From JAYPUG01 sp038117265 (GTDB lineage: Bacteria > Pseudomonadota > Alphaproteobacteria > UBA6615), in contig JAYOFO010000050.1 of NCBI GenBank assembly GCA_038117265.1, positions 1 through 17,446 of the forward strand: a stretch of 17,446 nt of DNA, read 5' to 3'. Positions 8,264 through 15,506 of this stretch are shown here, piece by piece. How positions within the stretch are numbered: the stretch's first letter is position 1; every line of letters begins with the position of its first letter. The position numbers and the translations under genes are program-made. The notes under the pieces are model-generated. The model ran no database searches. It saw only the letters and a program-made list of their open reading frames with translations, and was not told the origin of the DNA.

Positions 8264-8366
8264 GGGGGCTCCTCCCAACGGTTCGCCGCGAGATTATCAG
8301 AACTGGGCGTGCGCGGCTCCGTGTACTATCAACGGAAGGTATCGTTCGCATTCAGGGGGGAGTGAA

Positions 8367-8909
8367 ATGGCCGACAACATCAACGTGACACGCCGCGTGG
8401 TGACCGCGATCGGCGACGACGGAAAGTCCTACATCGCGGAAGACGGACCGACGCCGGCGGTGCGCACGGTCGACGCCAGGCCGGGCTACGTGGTCAACAA
8501 CATCTGGATCACCGGCGCGGCGCCGTCGCCAGTGGGTGCGCCCGACGGCATCGAGGGGCATGCGGGCGTTCTGCCACCCGAAGGCGGGACCGTGTTGCGG
8601 GTCATCGAGTATCCCCCCGACCCGACTGATCCGGAAGAAATGGCGCGCCAGTTCGCCGGCATGTTCGGCAAGCTGTTCGAGGACGCGGGGCGCCCGACGG
8701 AGCTCAAGCATCCCGGCATGCACATTACCGAGACCATCGACTATGCGATCGTGCTCGAGGGCGAGATCACCGCGATCATGGACAATGACGAGACGGTGCT
8801 GCGCACCGGCGACGTGCTGATCCAGCGCGGCACCAACCACGCCTGGAGCAACAAGTCGGGCAAGACGGCGAAGGTCGCCTTCATCCTGATCGACGGCAGC
8901 GGCGGCTGA
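8367..8909 (+). CDS. Cupin domain protein
   Basis: 180 residues with a single C-terminal cupin barrel. Motif 1 is represented by GMHITETIDYAIVLEGE (117-133), where His119 and Glu122 are present but the second His of the usual HxH is Thr121. Motif 2 is GDVLIQRGTNHAWSN (148-162) with His158 and Asn162. The N-terminal 115 residues are probably an extra strand region (one stretch reads VNNIWITGAAPSPVGAPDG). Function is unknown; similar stand-alone cupins accompany catabolic genes. ATG 8367 is supported by GGGGGGAG about five bases upstream. It is divergent from the TauD-like gene (103 bases between starts) and ends 10 bases before the convergent exported protein. A TACTAT at 8324-8329 might be its -10. 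Confidence 0.85.
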   Translation: MADNINVTRRVVTAIGDDGKSYIAEDGPTPAVRTVDARPGYVVNNIWITGAAPSPVGAPDGIEGHAGVLPPEGGTVLRVIEYPPDPTDPEEMARQFAGMFGKLFEDAGRPTELKHPGMHITETIDYAIVLEGEITAIMDNDETVLRTGDVLIQRGTNHAWSNKSGKTAKVAFILIDGSGG

Positions 8910-8919
8910 GCCGCGCGGA

Positions 8920-10140
8920 TTACCGGACGACGATCGTGTAGGTGTAGGAGGACCCGTCGCCCCGCTCGGGCCGCGCCGGGTCCGCCAGCAGGGCGAAGGT
9001 GGGGCGGTACTTTCCCTTTGCGGCGCCGGCGGTGAACTGCACCTGCATGATGGCGCCGCCAAAACGCGCGCCGGCCCGCTCGGAATAGACGCCGGTCGGC
9101 TGTGACAGGAGGGGTTTGCCGTCCTCGACCAGCGAGCGGACGTCGAGCTCCGAGGCGCCGGCGGGCGCCTCGGTGGACACGCCGCCGATGATCCTGTCGG
9201 TGCGCGGGTCGAGCGTCCCGTCGGCGTTCGTGTCATGCACGATCAGCGCGCTGTCGTAGCGCTGCAGCGTTTCGGGAACCGCGAATTCCAGCGCGGCCAG
9301 TTGCGCGCGCGACACCACGCCGGCACCCGCGATCCCGTCGCGAAACTCGCGAATCTCGGCCGCCGTGCCGGTTGGCTTGTCGAACAGCATGAAGGTGAGG
9401 GGGATCGTCCCGTCCGCCTGGCCCACGTTGGTGCCCGGCGCGACCCGCTGCCAGTTATGGTTACGGTCCTGGTGGAGCATGTTGTTGGGGTGGATCTGCG
9501 CGCGCGGCGCGTCCCGGAAGCTCACCTCGGCACGGCCGCGATCCGTCACCTTGCCGTCGCCGTCGACGACACGGACCTCGACCCAGCCGCCGCTGCCGCG
9601 GTTGGTGAAGGCGATCACGCCCAGCCCGATATAGAAGGTCTTAAGGCCGATGTTCGGGATCGGATCGAGCTTCTCGACCGTCGCGCGCGGCAGGAGCATC
9701 TGCGGGGCGAGGCCGTCGGGCGAAACGGCGCTGACGACGAAGGTGTTTTCGTTCGCCCCCACCACCGACTGGTATCCCAGTCCCGTCGAGGACAGGCCCT
9801 GTTGCGGCGTGCCCGAGACCATGTGTACGGCCGCCGTGTCCATGGCCACCGCGCGGTCGCGGGTGAAGCCACCGCCCAGCTCGACCTCGATGTGTCCCCC
9901 GGCGGGGATGCCGAACCCCGGCACCTCGGGATTGTAGAACTCGATGCCTTCCGCACCGGGTTTCTGCAGATAGATGTTCAGCGCGGTGTAGCCGTCCCGG
10001 ACCAGGCCGGCCGCGTTGAGCGGCGAGTTGACGATCTTCACGACGATGCCGTCGGCCTGGGCCGCGGTGGCGGCGAGGGCCGGTGCGACGAGGGCGGTCA
10101 GCAGGCCGGCAGCGGCGAGGGTTCTGGCGAGGCGGGGCAT
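8920..10140 (-). CDS. Exported protein of unknown function with a calcium-loop-like motif
   Basis: 406 residues. I do not recognise the family. A Sec signal peptide is clear: MPRLAR, a hydrophobic stretch of about 15 residues, and a likely cleavage at APALA-A (after 23) or at ATAA-Q (after 27). The mature protein has no cysteine that I can see and looks beta-rich. Residues 303-315 (DTNADGTLDPRTD) resemble a DxNxDGxxD calcium loop. Repeated mentions of strands such as GGHIEVELGGGF and WVEVRVVDGDGKV suggest a sandwich-like fold, but that is inference. ATG 10140 has AAGGAG seven bases upstream. The gene is divergent from the pca/pob operon across 235 bases that hold an IclR-type operator, so it could share regulation with it. 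Confidence 0.8.
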   Translation of the reverse strand: MPRLARTLAAAGLLTALVAPALAATAAQADGIVVKIVNSPLNAAGLVRDGYTALNIYLQKPGAEGIEFYNPEVPGFGIPAGGHIEVELGGGFTRDRAVAMDTAAVHMVSGTPQQGLSSTGLGYQSVVGANENTFVVSAVSPDGLAPQMLLPRATVEKLDPIPNIGLKTFYIGLGVIAFTNRGSGGWVEVRVVDGDGKVTDRGRAEVSFRDAPRAQIHPNNMLHQDRNHNWQRVAPGTNVGQADGTIPLTFMLFDKPTGTAAEIREFRDGIAGAGVVSRAQLAALEFAVPETLQRYDSALIVHDTNADGTLDPRTDRIIGGVSTEAPAGASELDVRSLVEDGKPLLSQPTGVYSERAGARFGGAIMQVQFTAGAAKGKYRPTFALLADPARPERGDGSSYTYTIVVR

Positions 10141-10210
10141 GGCCTGGCTACTCCTTCGTGGGCATCGCTTCGGACATAGCATCGCAGCGCCCCGGCCTGG
10201 CACGCGCTGA

Positions 10211-10236
10211 ACCGAATGTGATCGAATGTGTTCGGC
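10211..10236. repeat. Tandem 10-bp repeat with IclR-type half-sites
   Basis: Two adjacent 10-base units, ACCGAATGTG and ATCGAATGTG (9 of 10 identical), followed by TTCGG. The core ATCGAA is the same half-site that forms the palindrome at 10279-10293, about 60 bases downstream. Acinetobacter PcaU and PobR operators are known to combine 10-bp direct and inverted repeats, so this may be a second binding site. It also lies 71 bases upstream of the start of the divergent exported protein. The repeat is seen directly; the function is inferred. Confidence 0.45.
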
Positions 10237-10278
10237 CGGGGTTTCACCCGGTGGGGCGAACCGGCGCATGTCCGGCAT

Positions 10279-10293
10279 GTTCGATTATCGAAC
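10279..10293. promoter_or_regulatory. Perfect 15-bp palindrome, PcaR/PobR-type (IclR family) operator
   Basis: GTTCGATTATCGAAC is a perfect inverted repeat (7-base arms, one central base). Its complement GTTCGATAATCGAAC differs at one or two positions from the PcaR consensus of Pseudomonas putida as I recall it (GTTCGATAATCGCAC). It lies 82 bases before the pcaC start. A TATGAT at 10314-10319 could be the -10; the matching -35 position (10291-10296, AACGCC) is poor and touches the operator, as expected for a promoter that needs an activator. No IclR-family gene is in the window. Confidence 0.68.
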
Positions 10294-10313
10294 GCCTTGG
10301 CGGCCGGAGTTGC

Positions 10314-10319
10314 TATGAT
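10314..10319 (+). promoter_or_regulatory. Candidate -10 element of the pca/pob operon
   Basis: TATGAT matches five of six bases of the sigma-70 -10 consensus and lies 57 bases upstream of the pcaC start. With a 17-base spacer the -35 position would be AACGCC, a poor match that overlaps the last bases of the palindromic operator. Activation by a bound IclR-type regulator would compensate for this. Proposed from position only. Confidence 0.4.
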
Positions 10320-10375
10320 TTCAGATCGCCGGATCGTTGCGGATCGGCAGCGGCGCATGGACCGGAGGAGTGGCT

Positions 10376-10780
10376 TTGGCAGACGACAGATACGAAACCG
10401 GCATGCAGGTGCGCCGTGCGGTGCTCGGCGTCGCCCATGTCGACCGCGCGCAGGCGAACCGGACGGGCTTCGATGCCGATTTCCAGCGCTTCATCACCGA
10501 GGGGGCCTGGGGCTCGGTCTGGTCGCGCGGGACGCTGACCCGGCGCGAACGCAGCCTGCTGACGATCACCTTCATGGCGGCGTTGGGCCATCACGACGAG
10601 CTGGCCATGCACATCAGGGCGACGGAGAACACCGGGGCGACGCTCGACGACGTGAAGGAGGTGCTGCTGATGGTCGCCGTCTATACCGGCGTTCCGGCGG
10701 CCAACGCCGCGATCGCCGTTGCCAGGAAGACCTATTCCGAGATGGGGATCGATCTCGGATTGCCGGACGACGCGGCGTAG
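10376..10780 (+). CDS. pcaC: 4-carboxymuconolactone decarboxylase
   Basis: 134 residues, the usual PcaC length (about 130). It decarboxylates 4-carboxymuconolactone to 3-oxoadipate enol-lactone in the protocatechuate branch of the beta-ketoadipate pathway. The family pattern is clear: the N-terminal YETGMQVRRAVLGVAHVDRA, the RGTLTRRERSLLTI helix, and GHHDELAMHIRATENTGAT, which includes the conserved His79. The start is TTG 10376, with GGAGGA six bases upstream; an in-frame GTG at 10370 is too close to that site. First gene of the operon, 27 bases before pobA. It is a stand-alone PcaC, not the PcaD-PcaC fusion (PcaL) found in some actinobacteria. Confidence 0.92.
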   Translation: MADDRYETGMQVRRAVLGVAHVDRAQANRTGFDADFQRFITEGAWGSVWSRGTLTRRERSLLTITFMAALGHHDELAMHIRATENTGATLDDVKEVLLMVAVYTGVPAANAAIAVARKTYSEMGIDLGLPDDAA

Positions 10781-10807
10781 GCGCACCGGGCGGGAGAGGC
10801 GGAAACC

Positions 10808-11980
10808 TTGAAGACGAGCGTCTGCATCATCGGCGGGGGGCCGTCCGGGCTGCTGCTCAGCCAGCTGCTGCATCTGCGCGGGATCGAGAACGTGATCCTC
10901 GAACGCCAGACGCGCGACTACGTTCTCGGCCGCATACGCGCCGGCGTCATCGAACAGGGTATGGCAAATTTGCTCCGCGAGGCCCGGGTCGGCGCGCGGA
11001 TGGACCGCGAGGGGCTGATTCACAGCGGGTTTTCCATCGCATTCGGCGGCCGGGCCGCGCGGGTCGATCTCAAGGGGCTCTCCGGGGGAAAGACCGTGAT
11101 GGTCTACGGCCAGACCCAGATCACCCAGGATCTCTATGACGCGCGCGATGCGATGGGCGGCATCGTCATCGACGAGGCGAAGGACGTCACGCCCCACGGC
11201 ATCGAGGGCGATGCGCCCTGGGTGACCTTCACGAAGGACGGCGTCGCGCAGCGCGTCGACTGCGATTTCGTCGCCGCCTGCGACGGCTTCCACGGGGTCG
11301 GCCGGACGATGATCCCCGACAACATCCTGCGTAATTACGAGCGGGTATACCCGTTCGGCTGGCTGGGTGTGCTGTCCGAGACGCCGCCGATCGACGAGGA
11401 GTTGGTCTATGCGAACCACGCGCGCGGCTTCGCCCTGTGCTCCATGCGCTCGCACACGCTCAGCCGCTACTACGTCCAATGTTCCCTCGACGACGATGTC
11501 GAGGCGTGGCCGGACGACCGGTTCTGGGACGAGCTGCGCACCCGGCTTCCCGAGGATATTGCCGCGAACCTGGTCACCGGGCCGTCGGTGGAGAAGTCGA
11601 TCGCGCCGTTGCGCAGTTTCGTTGCCGAACCGCTGTCCCACGGGCGGCTGTTCCTGGCGGGCGATGCCGGCCACATCGTGCCGCCGACGGGCGCCAAGGG
11701 GCTGAACCTCGCGGCCTCGGACATCTATTATCTCTCGCGCGCTTTCTTCGCGTACTACGGCGACGGCGGCGAGGCCGGTTTGCGCGATTACTCCGACCGC
11801 GCACTGGCGCGGGTGTGGAAGGCGGAGCGCTTCTCGTGGTGGATGACCAACATGCTCCACAAGTTTCCCGACCAGGGCGACTTCGGGGCGAAGATGCAGC
11901 AGGCCGAGCTCGAATACCTGTTCTCGTCGAAGGCGGCGATGGCGGCGCTGGCGGAAAACTATGTCGGGCTTCCCTACTGA
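10808..11980 (+). CDS. pobA: 4-hydroxybenzoate 3-monooxygenase
   Basis: 390-residue FAD monooxygenase that hydroxylates 4-hydroxybenzoate to protocatechuate using NAD(P)H and O2. The alignment to the classic Pseudomonas enzyme keeps even its residue numbers: GGGPSG FAD loop (9-14), Arg44, Tyr201, Ser212, Arg214, Arg220, Pro293, Asn300 and Tyr385 all fall where the substrate- and flavin-contacting residues are known to be. CDGFHG (158-163) and GDAGHIVPPTGAKGLNLA complete the FAD sites. Arg33, Gln34 and Tyr38, linked to NADPH preference, are also kept. The start is TTG 10808, preceded by GGAGAGG; the protein then begins MKTSVCIIGGG, exactly as in homologues, which settles it. The reaction feeds directly into pcaHG downstream. 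Confidence 0.96.
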   Translation: MKTSVCIIGGGPSGLLLSQLLHLRGIENVILERQTRDYVLGRIRAGVIEQGMANLLREARVGARMDREGLIHSGFSIAFGGRAARVDLKGLSGGKTVMVYGQTQITQDLYDARDAMGGIVIDEAKDVTPHGIEGDAPWVTFTKDGVAQRVDCDFVAACDGFHGVGRTMIPDNILRNYERVYPFGWLGVLSETPPIDEELVYANHARGFALCSMRSHTLSRYYVQCSLDDDVEAWPDDRFWDELRTRLPEDIAANLVTGPSVEKSIAPLRSFVAEPLSHGRLFLAGDAGHIVPPTGAKGLNLAASDIYYLSRAFFAYYGDGGEAGLRDYSDRALARVWKAERFSWWMTNMLHKFPDQGDFGAKMQQAELEYLFSSKAAMAALAENYVGLPY

Positions 11981-12019
11981 CGGGGCGCCGAAAACCGTGA
12001 TCGAAGGAATGTGACGGAT

Positions 12020-12712
12020 ATGGACAGCAACCGCGACTGGTCGAGCCAGCCGCCCTACCTCCATCCCGAGTACAAGTCGACGCAGTTGCGCGCGCCGACC
12101 AGGCCCCTGATCCCGATCCCGGAATCCCTGTCGGAACGGACCGGCCCGGTCTACGGGCACGAGGCCGTCGGGGCGCTCGACGCCGACCTGACCAAGAACG
12201 CCCGGGTGAACGGCGAGCCGCTGGGCGAGCGCATCATCGTGGCGGGGCGCGTCGTCGACGAGGGCGACCGCCCGATCCCCGAGGTGCTGATCGAGATCTG
12301 GCAGGCCAATGCCGCGGGCCGCTACATCCACGAGGCCGACCAGCACGACGCACCGCTCGACCCGAACTTCCTGGGTGCGGGGCGCTGCGTGACCGATGCC
12401 GAGGGGCGATACGAATTCCGCTCGATCAAGCCGGGGGCGTATCCCTGGCGCAACCACCACAATGCCTGGCGGCCCACCCACATCCACCTGTCGCTGTTCG
12501 GGCCGAACCTGCAGACGCGCCTCGTCACCCAGATGTACTTCCCGGGCGACCCGCTGTTCGCGTTCGACCCGATCTACCAGGGTGCCCCCGAGGGCGCGCG
12601 CGCGCGCATGGTCTCGGCGTTCGACCTCGATCTCACCGAGCCCGAGTTCGCGCTCGGCTACCGGTTCGACATCGTCCTGCGCGGCCCCAACGCCACCCCG
12701 ATGGAGGATTGA
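12020..12712 (+). CDS. pcaH: Protocatechuate 3,4-dioxygenase beta subunit
   Basis: 230 residues. The beta subunit carries the active-site non-heme Fe(III) of the intradiol dioxygenase that opens protocatechuate to 3-carboxy-cis,cis-muconate. Iron ligands are all visible: Tyr102 (AAGRY), Tyr141 (GAYPW), His154 and His156 (PTHIH); the conserved catalytic Arg151 precedes them in WRPTHIH. The N-terminal SSQPPYLHPEYKSTQLRAPTRP block is typical of the subunit. ATG 12020 is preferred, with AAGGA about 11 bases upstream; GTG 12011 in the same frame has that site only two bases away. It lies 39 bases after pobA and one base before pcaG, and the two subunits assemble together. Confidence 0.95.
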   Translation: MDSNRDWSSQPPYLHPEYKSTQLRAPTRPLIPIPESLSERTGPVYGHEAVGALDADLTKNARVNGEPLGERIIVAGRVVDEGDRPIPEVLIEIWQANAAGRYIHEADQHDAPLDPNFLGAGRCVTDAEGRYEFRSIKPGAYPWRNHHNAWRPTHIHLSLFGPNLQTRLVTQMYFPGDPLFAFDPIYQGAPEGARARMVSAFDLDLTEPEFALGYRFDIVLRGPNATPMED

Positions 12713-12713
12713 G

Positions 12714-13316
12714 ATGGCCAGGCGCGGACAGACGCCGTCGCAGACGGTCGGCCCCTTCTTCGCCTACGGCCTGGCGCCCGAGCAGTATGGCTACCGGTTC
12801 AAGAGCCTCGCCGACGGCGACATGGCCGTCGACTCCGTCGAGGGCGAGCGCATCCGGGTTATCGGGCAGGTGTTCGACGGCGCGGGCGAACTCATCCCCG
12901 ACGCACTGATCGAGTTCTGGCAGGCGAACGCCCATGGCCGCTACAACCACCCGGCCGACGACCGGAAGGACAACCTCCTAGATCCGGCGTTCAAGGGGTT
13001 CGGCCGGTTCGGCACGGGGACGGCGGCGGACAACCGGTTCCAGTTCGACACCGTGAAGCCCGGCAGCGTCGACGGCGCCCAGGCGCCGCACATCAACGTC
13101 GTCGTGACCATGCGCGGTCTGCTCTCGCACGCCTACACCCGGATCTATTTCGCCGACGAGGCCGATGCCAACGCGGCCGACCCGGTGCTGTCGTCGGTGC
13201 CCGCGGGCCGGCGCGACACGCTGATCGCGCGCCGCGACGAGAGCCTGCCGGGCCGCGTATACCGTTTCGACATCCACATGCAGGGGCCGAAGGAAACCGT
13301 CTTCTTCGATGTCTAG
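12714..13316 (+). CDS. pcaG: Protocatechuate 3,4-dioxygenase alpha subunit
   Basis: 200 residues, normal length. The alpha subunit pairs with PcaH; it has the same fold but no iron site, and here PHINVVV (125-131) stands where the beta subunit has THIHLSL. Family landmarks are TPSQTVGPFFAYGL (7-20), ALIEFWQANAHGRY (64-77) and SHAYTRIYF (138-146); the loop before the last includes Arg134, likely the substrate-facing Arg. ATG 12714 has GGAGG six bases upstream, inside the end of pcaH, and starts one base after the pcaH stop. The TAG stop is followed immediately by the pcaB start, so subunit stoichiometry is probably kept by coupled translation. Confidence 0.95.
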   Translation: MARRGQTPSQTVGPFFAYGLAPEQYGYRFKSLADGDMAVDSVEGERIRVIGQVFDGAGELIPDALIEFWQANAHGRYNHPADDRKDNLLDPAFKGFGRFGTGTAADNRFQFDTVKPGSVDGAQAPHINVVVTMRGLLSHAYTRIYFADEADANAADPVLSSVPAGRRDTLIARRDESLPGRVYRFDIHMQGPKETVFFDV

Positions 13317-14651
13317 ATGACGAGCGATCCGTTCACCGCCCCCTCACACGGGGAGCTGTTCGCGACCCACGCGATGCGCGGGCTGCTGTCGGATGCCCGG
13401 CGTGCGGCCACGATGGTGCGCGTCGAGGCGGCACTGGCGCGTGCCCAGGCCGCGTGCGGCGTCATTCCGCAGACGGCGGCCGACACGATCGATGCGGCGC
13501 TGGCGGGGTTCGAGGCCGATTTGGAGGCGCTGGGCGCGGGCACCGAGGCGGCGGGCGTGCCGGTCCCGGCGCTGGTCGCACAGCTGCGCGGCGCGGTCGG
13601 CGGCGAGGCGGCCCGCTACCTCCATTGGGGGGCGACGTCCCAGGACATCATCGACACCGCGCTGGCTCTGGTGCTGCGTGACGTCGCGACCCAGTTGCGC
13701 GACGGCACGGTGCGGGTGGCCGAAGGTCTTGCCGATCTGGTGCGCACGCACCGTTCGACGGTGATGCTGGCGCGCACGCGCATGCAGCAGGCCGCGCCGA
13801 CCACCTTCGGCCTCAAGGTGGCGGGCTGGCGCGCGCCGCTGGTCGATCACCTCGACCGGCTCGATGAACTGTTGCCCCGACTGCTTGCCGTGCAGCTCGG
13901 CGGGGCCGCGGGAACCCTGGCGCCGCTCGGCGACAAGGGCCCGGCGGTGCGCGCGGCGCTGGCTGACGAGCTGGGTCTCGCCCTGCCGGCGATGTCCTGG
14001 CACACGCGCCGCGACGCGCTGGCGGAGTTCGCGTCCTGGCTGTCGCTGCTGACGGGCGCGCTGGGCAAGATGGGCCTCGACATCGGCCTGCTCGCCCAGA
14101 GCGAGGTCGGCGAGGTGCGCGAGAGCACAGAGGCCGGGCGCGGCGGCTCGTCGACCCTGCCGCAGAAGTCCAACCCGGTCGGCAGCGAGGCCCTCGTCAC
14201 GCTGGGGCGCTACAACGCGAACGCGGTGTCGGGCATGCACCAGGCACTGTTGCACGAGGGCGAGCGCAGCGGTGCGGCATGGTCGCTGGAATGGCTGGTC
14301 CTGCCCAACATGATCCTGGCGGCGAGCGGCGCGCTCGCCCATGGCGCACGCATCGCCGACGGTCTGGTGGTCGACGCCGAACGCATGCGCGCCAACATCG
14401 ATGCGACCAACGGCCTGGCGCTGGCCGAGGCCGCGTCGTTCGCGCTGTCGGCGCACCTGCCGCGGACCGAGGCGCAGGCGCTGGTGAGCCAGGCCTGCCG
14501 CGACGTCGTCGAGCGCGGCGGCAATTTGTTCGACATCCTAGCCAGCCGCACGGTTGCCCCGGTGGACTGGGAAGCGGTGTCCGACCCGGCGAACTACCTG
14601 GGTTCGGCCGTGGCGTTCGTCGACGCCGCGCTCGCGCGCCAGTCGTCCTAG
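13317..14651 (+). CDS. pcaB: 3-carboxy-cis,cis-muconate cycloisomerase
   Basis: 444 residues, full length for the bacterial enzyme of the fumarase/argininosuccinate lyase superfamily. It lactonises 3-carboxy-cis,cis-muconate to 4-carboxymuconolactone, the substrate of PcaC. The superfamily signature GGSSTLPQKSNP is at 276-287, and HWGATSQDIIDTA at 103-115 is a second conserved block. ATG 13317 follows the pcaG stop with no gap. It is the last gene of the operon: the TAG stop shares CTAG (14648-14651) with the stop of the convergent CmcJ-like gene. The next gene needed, pcaD (enol-lactone hydrolase), is not here. Confidence 0.94.
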   Translation: MTSDPFTAPSHGELFATHAMRGLLSDARRAATMVRVEAALARAQAACGVIPQTAADTIDAALAGFEADLEALGAGTEAAGVPVPALVAQLRGAVGGEAARYLHWGATSQDIIDTALALVLRDVATQLRDGTVRVAEGLADLVRTHRSTVMLARTRMQQAAPTTFGLKVAGWRAPLVDHLDRLDELLPRLLAVQLGGAAGTLAPLGDKGPAVRAALADELGLALPAMSWHTRRDALAEFASWLSLLTGALGKMGLDIGLLAQSEVGEVRESTEAGRGGSSTLPQKSNPVGSEALVTLGRYNANAVSGMHQALLHEGERSGAAWSLEWLVLPNMILAASGALAHGARIADGLVVDAERMRANIDATNGLALAEAASFALSAHLPRTEAQALVSQACRDVVERGGNLFDILASRTVAPVDWEAVSDPANYLGSAVAFVDAALARQSS

Positions 14652-15481
14652 TCGTCGAAGAAGGCGAAGGCGCGGGCCTCGATGCTCTCGCGGGCCGGGG
14701 CGTCGTCGGGCACGGTCGGGTCGGTGAATGAGGTGTGCGGCGTCATCCGCGCCGGCAGGCTCTCGTCGGAATCGTAGACCTTGAAGACCAGCGCCTCGTC
14801 GCGGGTCATCTTGGGGAAATAGTACCATTCGTGCGACGGGTTGTAGGCCAGGCGGTAGGTCTCGCCGACCCGGTGCGGGTAGCGCCGCTCGGCCCGCAGC
14901 AGGTCCTTGATGTCGAACGAGCGGGCGTCGCAGATGGTCAGCGGGTCCGCCTCGATCGGCTTGCGGATCGCCCGCCAGACCTGGATCACCGCATAGCGCT
15001 TCTGCAGCAGCTCCTCGGCCTCGTCGGGCATGATCTCGCGGATCCGCCGCGGGGCCGAGACCTCGGTGTAGTCGTTGTGGGCCGACCTCACCGGCTCGCG
15101 CATCAGCTTTTCCTTGCGCACGGCGTCGTCGCCCGAGCGCAGCGTGTGGTCGAAAAGAACCACACGCGCGGCCCCGCTCTGTTCCGCGATCAGCCGCTCC
15201 ATCTCGGGGTAGTACACGCCCTGGATCTGGGCGGGGTCCTGGAAGTCGGTGACGGCGGTCGGCTGGTCGACCAGCACGAAGCCGGTCACGTCGAGCGCCA
15301 GCCGGTCGCGGACCTGCCGGCCGTTGTGGATCGGCATCCGGTGGAAGGAATAGGTGCCCGTGACGACGCGCGACATGTCGCCATGGGGCATCGTCTGGTT
15401 GACCAGCGTCTCGCCGGTGTCGACGGCGTAGACGATGTCAGCCTCGATGGTCTCGTTGGCGGAGGTGGCGAGGTCGGTCAT
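14648..15481 (-). CDS. CmcJ/NvfI family putative non-heme iron oxidoreductase
   Basis: 277 residues matching the CmcJ/AsaB/NvfI group, whose members include enzymes of cephamycin and fungal meroterpenoid pathways and many unassigned bacterial proteins. Conserved blocks are LFDHTLR (109-115), HNDYT (135-139), PRRIREIMP (144-152), IQVWRAIRKP (166-175) and PLTICDARS (180-188). His135-x-Asp137 with His217 (NPSHEWYYFP) would form a 2-His-1-Asp iron site, and Arg145/Arg146 could hold a co-substrate; this assignment is inferred. The natural substrate is unknown. ATG 15481 has GGAGG about nine bases upstream. It lies 25 bases downstream of the flavin reductase-like gene on the same strand, so the two probably form an operon. 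Confidence 0.82.
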   Translation of the reverse strand: MTDLATSANETIEADIVYAVDTGETLVNQTMPHGDMSRVVTGTYSFHRMPIHNGRQVRDRLALDVTGFVLVDQPTAVTDFQDPAQIQGVYYPEMERLIAEQSGAARVVLFDHTLRSGDDAVRKEKLMREPVRSAHNDYTEVSAPRRIREIMPDEAEELLQKRYAVIQVWRAIRKPIEADPLTICDARSFDIKDLLRAERRYPHRVGETYRLAYNPSHEWYYFPKMTRDEALVFKVYDSDESLPARMTPHTSFTDPTVPDDAPARESIEARAFAFFDD

Positions 15482-15506
15482 TCCGGTGTCCTCCGTTCGC
15501 GGCGCG

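Noticed and set aside
9235..10179. Long plus-strand open frame opposite the exported protein
   Set aside because: The minus strand has a signal peptide, a good ribosome site and protein-like composition; the plus frame is a shadow.
11997..12005. GTGATCGAA in the pobA-pcaH gap, identical to nine bases of the half-site repeat at 10218-10226
   Set aside because: A single 9-base match inside an operon can easily occur by chance and there is no inverted partner.
10313..12487. Very long open frame on the minus strand opposite pcaC, pobA and pcaH
   Set aside because: It is a shadow of three well-identified genes in high-GC DNA: low complexity, Arg/Ala/Val-rich, with no recognisable domain.
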